From NCBI RefSeq assembly GCF_900114545.1, contig NZ_FOTI01000027.1, positions 1 to 38,504 of the forward strand: DNA of 38,504 nt, read 5' to 3'. This document shows positions 36,223 through 38,504 of the stretch, in pieces. Position numbers and translations under genes: made by a program. The DNA comes from Halanaerobium salsuginis (lineage in GTDB: Bacteria > Bacillota > Halanaerobiia > Halanaerobiales > Halanaerobiaceae). The notes under the pieces are model-generated. The model was given only the letters and a program-made list of their open reading frames with translations. It did not search any database and was not told where the DNA came from. The stretch's first letter is position 1. The number at the start of each line of letters is the position of its first letter.

Positions 36223-38115
36223 ATGATTGATCATTTTGATAATAAAAAAGGCAAAATTAGATTACCAGCTTTAATTTCTAATGGAATGATTTTACAAAGA
36301 AATAAAAAAGTTAAAATTTGGGGATGGGCACCTCCTTATCTAAAAATGAAGCTAGAGTTTAAAAATATAAATTATCATGTTACTGCTGATAAAGATGGTA
36401 AGTGGTCCCTTATAATCGCCCCCCAATCAGCTGGTGGTCCATATGAGTTAAAATTAACTTCTTCATTAGAAACTATAATAGTTAATGATATTTTCGTGGG
36501 AGAGGTTTGGCTATGCTCTGGTCAGTCTAATATGGAATTACCAATGCGGAGGGTTAAGGATACTTATCCTGAAATAATAAAAAATTTTGAAACTAGTAAA
36601 ATTAGAGAATTCAAAATACCAATTTCTTATAATTTTTCTCAAAAGAATGATGATTTTAAAAATGCGTTCTGGAAAAAGTTAGATCATAAAACTATTTATG
36701 AATTTTCTGCAGTTGCACTTTTTATAGCTAAAAAATTAAAAAATGAATTAGGAATTCCAATTGGAATTATCAATGCAAGTGTGGGAGGATCTCCAATAGA
36801 AGCCTGGGTTAGTAAAAAATCATTGCATGGATTTCCTCAATATCTTAATTTGGCTGATAAATTTTCTGATCAAAATTATATAAAAAAAGTTGAACAAAAA
36901 AACATTTATTTTGAATCTAAGTGGTATAAAAAGTTGTATCATTTAGATGAAGGATTAAATGGAGAACCTGCTTTTTTTAAGCAAAGTTATAATGATTCTA
37001 GTTGGTTAGAGGTAAATTTACCGGCTGATTTTAGTGAAATTAATTTTTTGAATAAAAATGGTGTAATCTGGTTTAGAAAGTATTTTTATCTTAGTGATGA
37101 GTTAGCCAAAAAAAAGGCAAAACTATGGCTAGGAAGAATTGTAGATGCAGATACAGTTTATATTAACAATAAAAGAATTGGGTCTGTTACTTATCAGTAT
37201 CCCCCCAGAAAATATGAGATACCGAAAAAGTTATTAAAGCGAGGCAAAAATTTAATTGCAGTTCGCGTGGTTATAAAAAAGGGACAAGGTGAATTTGTTA
37301 AAGATAAACCATATAAAATAATTTTTTCGGACCAAGATATTTCTTTAGAGGGTAAATGGAAGTATAAAATTGCTGCAACTATAGAAGAATTAAAGGAAAG
37401 CACTTTTATTCAATGGCACCCAACTGGACTTTTCAATGCTATGATAGCCCCATTGTTTAATTATACTATCAAAGGCATTTTCTGGTATCAAGGCGAATCT
37501 AATACTAAACATGCTGAAGAATACAGGCAACTATTTCCTAGGATGATAACTGAGTGGCGGAAAGGTTTTGCTGATCTTAAATTACCATTTATTTATGCGC
37601 AATTACCTGAATTTGGTTCTGCAAAGCAAGGAAATAAATTTGGTTGGGCCAATTTTAGAAATGTTCAGCGGGAAGCACTTAAATTGAATAACACTGCAAT
37701 GACAGTTAACTTAGGTTTAGGTGAGTGGAATGATTTACATCCTTTAAATAAAGCTGGAATAGCTGAAAGATTTTTTTTGGCAGCATTAAATATAGCTTAT
37801 AATAAAAGCATTATATATAGTGGACCAGATGTTTCTGAAGTTAAAAAATCTGAAAACAAAATTATTATTTCTTTTAATAATATAGGAAAGGGATTAAAAA
37901 TAAGAGGTGATCATTTACAGGGATTTGAAATTGCTGATGTTAATAGAGAGTATAAAAAAGCAGAAGCAGTATTAGATGGAGACCTGGTTTTATTATGGCA
38001 TAAAGATATTGAAAATCCTAAATATTTTCGTTATGCCTGGCAGGATAATCCAGCTGCTGCCAATTTGTATAATAGTCTTGACTTGCCAGTGGGAACTTTT
38101 GCAATAGAATTATAA
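36223..38115 (+). CDS. SGNH-type carbohydrate acetylesterase (sialate O-acetylesterase family)
   Basis: Serine esterase of 630 residues expected to remove O-acetyl groups from sugars. The catalytic core is split: block I GEVWLCSGQSNMELPM with Ser102, a GIINASVGGSPIEAW block near 180, then an inserted beta-sandwich resembling the GH2 sugar-binding domain (about 235-385), and after it IFWYQGESNT and the Asp504/His506 pair in EWNDLHPLN. There is no signal peptide. AAGGGAT precedes the ATG. The family name comes from sialate esterases, but beside GH67 and GH3 xylan genes the natural substrate is more likely acetylated xylo-oligosaccharides. It may have its own promoter, since a terminator candidate precedes it. 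Confidence 0.88.
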   Translation: MIDHFDNKKGKIRLPALISNGMILQRNKKVKIWGWAPPYLKMKLEFKNINYHVTADKDGKWSLIIAPQSAGGPYELKLTSSLETIIVNDIFVGEVWLCSGQSNMELPMRRVKDTYPEIIKNFETSKIREFKIPISYNFSQKNDDFKNAFWKKLDHKTIYEFSAVALFIAKKLKNELGIPIGIINASVGGSPIEAWVSKKSLHGFPQYLNLADKFSDQNYIKKVEQKNIYFESKWYKKLYHLDEGLNGEPAFFKQSYNDSSWLEVNLPADFSEINFLNKNGVIWFRKYFYLSDELAKKKAKLWLGRIVDADTVYINNKRIGSVTYQYPPRKYEIPKKLLKRGKNLIAVRVVIKKGQGEFVKDKPYKIIFSDQDISLEGKWKYKIAATIEELKESTFIQWHPTGLFNAMIAPLFNYTIKGIFWYQGESNTKHAEEYRQLFPRMITEWRKGFADLKLPFIYAQLPEFGSAKQGNKFGWANFRNVQREALKLNNTAMTVNLGLGEWNDLHPLNKAGIAERFFLAALNIAYNKSIIYSGPDVSEVKKSENKIIISFNNIGKGLKIRGDHLQGFEIADVNREYKKAEAVLDGDLVLLWHKDIENPKYFRYAWQDNPAAANLYNSLDLPVGTFAIEL

Positions 38116-38163
38116 AAAATATTAGCTTGTTTAGTATAATTTGAATTTAAAAAATAACTTAAA

Positions 38164-38504
38164 TTGCAATATTAAATGCAACACTCATAGAAAAACCTAG
38201 TGTTATAAAGTATATTAAAGTTAAAACTATTTATAAACTGTTAATGATAGATTGAAGTTCTTTTTGGAATAATTCATCTGGAGTAAAATAATTCAATAAT
38301 TTTCTTGGATAATTATTACACCAGTTTTGTATTTTCTGAATTTGCTTTTCTGTATATTTACTTATTTGTTCTCCTTTAGGGATAAATCTTCTAATGAGAC
38401 CATTATGTCTTTCATTAGTGCCTCTTTCCCAGGCTGAATAGGGATGAGCATAGTAAACATCAATATCATGATTATGTAAATTAGCAAATTCAGTTCCATT
38501 ATCA
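38164..38504 (-). mobile_element. IS30-family insertion sequence, 3' part, cut by the window edge
   Basis: The transposase fragment marks an IS30-type element entering from the right. The likely end lies between the esterase stop and the transposase stop; TTGCA (38164-38168) and TGCAA (38177-38181) in this gap may belong to the terminal inverted repeat, but the other end is outside the window, so the exact boundary is a guess. Confidence 0.6.
38231..38504 (-). CDS. IS30-family transposase, C-terminal 90 residues (partial)
   Basis: Reading the - strand from the right edge gives a 90-codon open frame ending at TAA (complement of 38231-38233). The translation starts DNGTEFANLHNHDIDVYYAH, continues PYSAWERGTNERHNGLIRRF and IPKGEQISKYT, and ends near PDELFQ. 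This is the end of the DDE catalytic domain of IS30 transposases: DNG carries the second catalytic aspartate and WERGTNERHNG the catalytic glutamate. The N-terminal helix-turn-helix part and first aspartate are outside the window, so intactness cannot be judged. It is convergent with the esterase gene. Confidence 0.9.
   Translation of the reverse strand, partial: DNGTEFANLHNHDIDVYYAHPYSAWERGTNERHNGLIRRFIPKGEQISKYTEKQIQKIQNWCNNYPRKLLNYFTPDELFQKELQSIINSL

Overview
The window is a low-GC stretch (about 38.5 kb) with nearly every gene on the + strand. Three things point to a fermentative, saccharolytic, diderm Firmicute of the Halanaerobium type (Halanaerobiales): very AT-rich intergenic DNA, strong AGGAGG-type ribosome binding sites, and solute-binding proteins with ordinary type I signal peptides instead of lipoprotein signals. 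The organism call is an inference from style and gene content; there is no rRNA or marker gene.

The whole window is a pentose and hemicellulose utilisation island. From left to right: (1) an arabinose block, araA, araD, an FGGY-family probable ribulokinase and araM (278-5628); (2) ABC importer 1, one binding protein and two permeases (5823-8947), closed by a strong terminator; (3) a regulatory block, a YesM-type sensor kinase overlapping a YesN/AraC-type response regulator (9162-12657), then a LacI-family repressor with a near-consensus promoter and an abutting dyad operator (12697-13824); (4) ABC importer 2 (13971-17133); (5) ABC importer 3 (17454-20517), a GH3 beta-glycosidase (20596-22947) and the xylose importer xylF-xylG-xylH (23080-26876); (6) xylA (27017-28336); (7) ABC importer 4 (28626-31766) with a GH67 alpha-glucuronidase, a second GH3 enzyme and an SGNH acetylesterase (31789-38115); (8) the 3' part of an IS30-type transposase on the - strand, running off the right edge.

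Functionally the genes describe an import-first strategy. Short arabino- and (glucurono)xylo-oligosaccharides are captured by periplasmic binding proteins and imported intact. They are then trimmed in the cytoplasm: none of the GH67, GH3 or esterase proteins has a signal peptide. Arabinose goes through AraA, kinase and AraD to xylulose-5-phosphate; xylose goes through XylA to xylulose. No xylulokinase, endoxylanase, arabinofuranosidase or MsmX/UgpC-type ATPase for the four two-permease importers is encoded here, so those parts must lie elsewhere.

The most interesting content is regulatory. A 33-bp element with a three-half-site layout (TTAATTTA-N5-TAAATTAA-N4-TAAATTAA) occurs upstream of both importer 3 and xylA with 30 of 33 bases identical, which looks like a shared xylose-regulon operator. 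All five binding-protein genes are followed by an inverted repeat before the next transporter gene. A pair of tandem hairpins with interchangeable stems lies between araA and araD. The LacI gene has a textbook promoter-operator arrangement. No CRISPR array, tRNA, rRNA or phage gene was seen.
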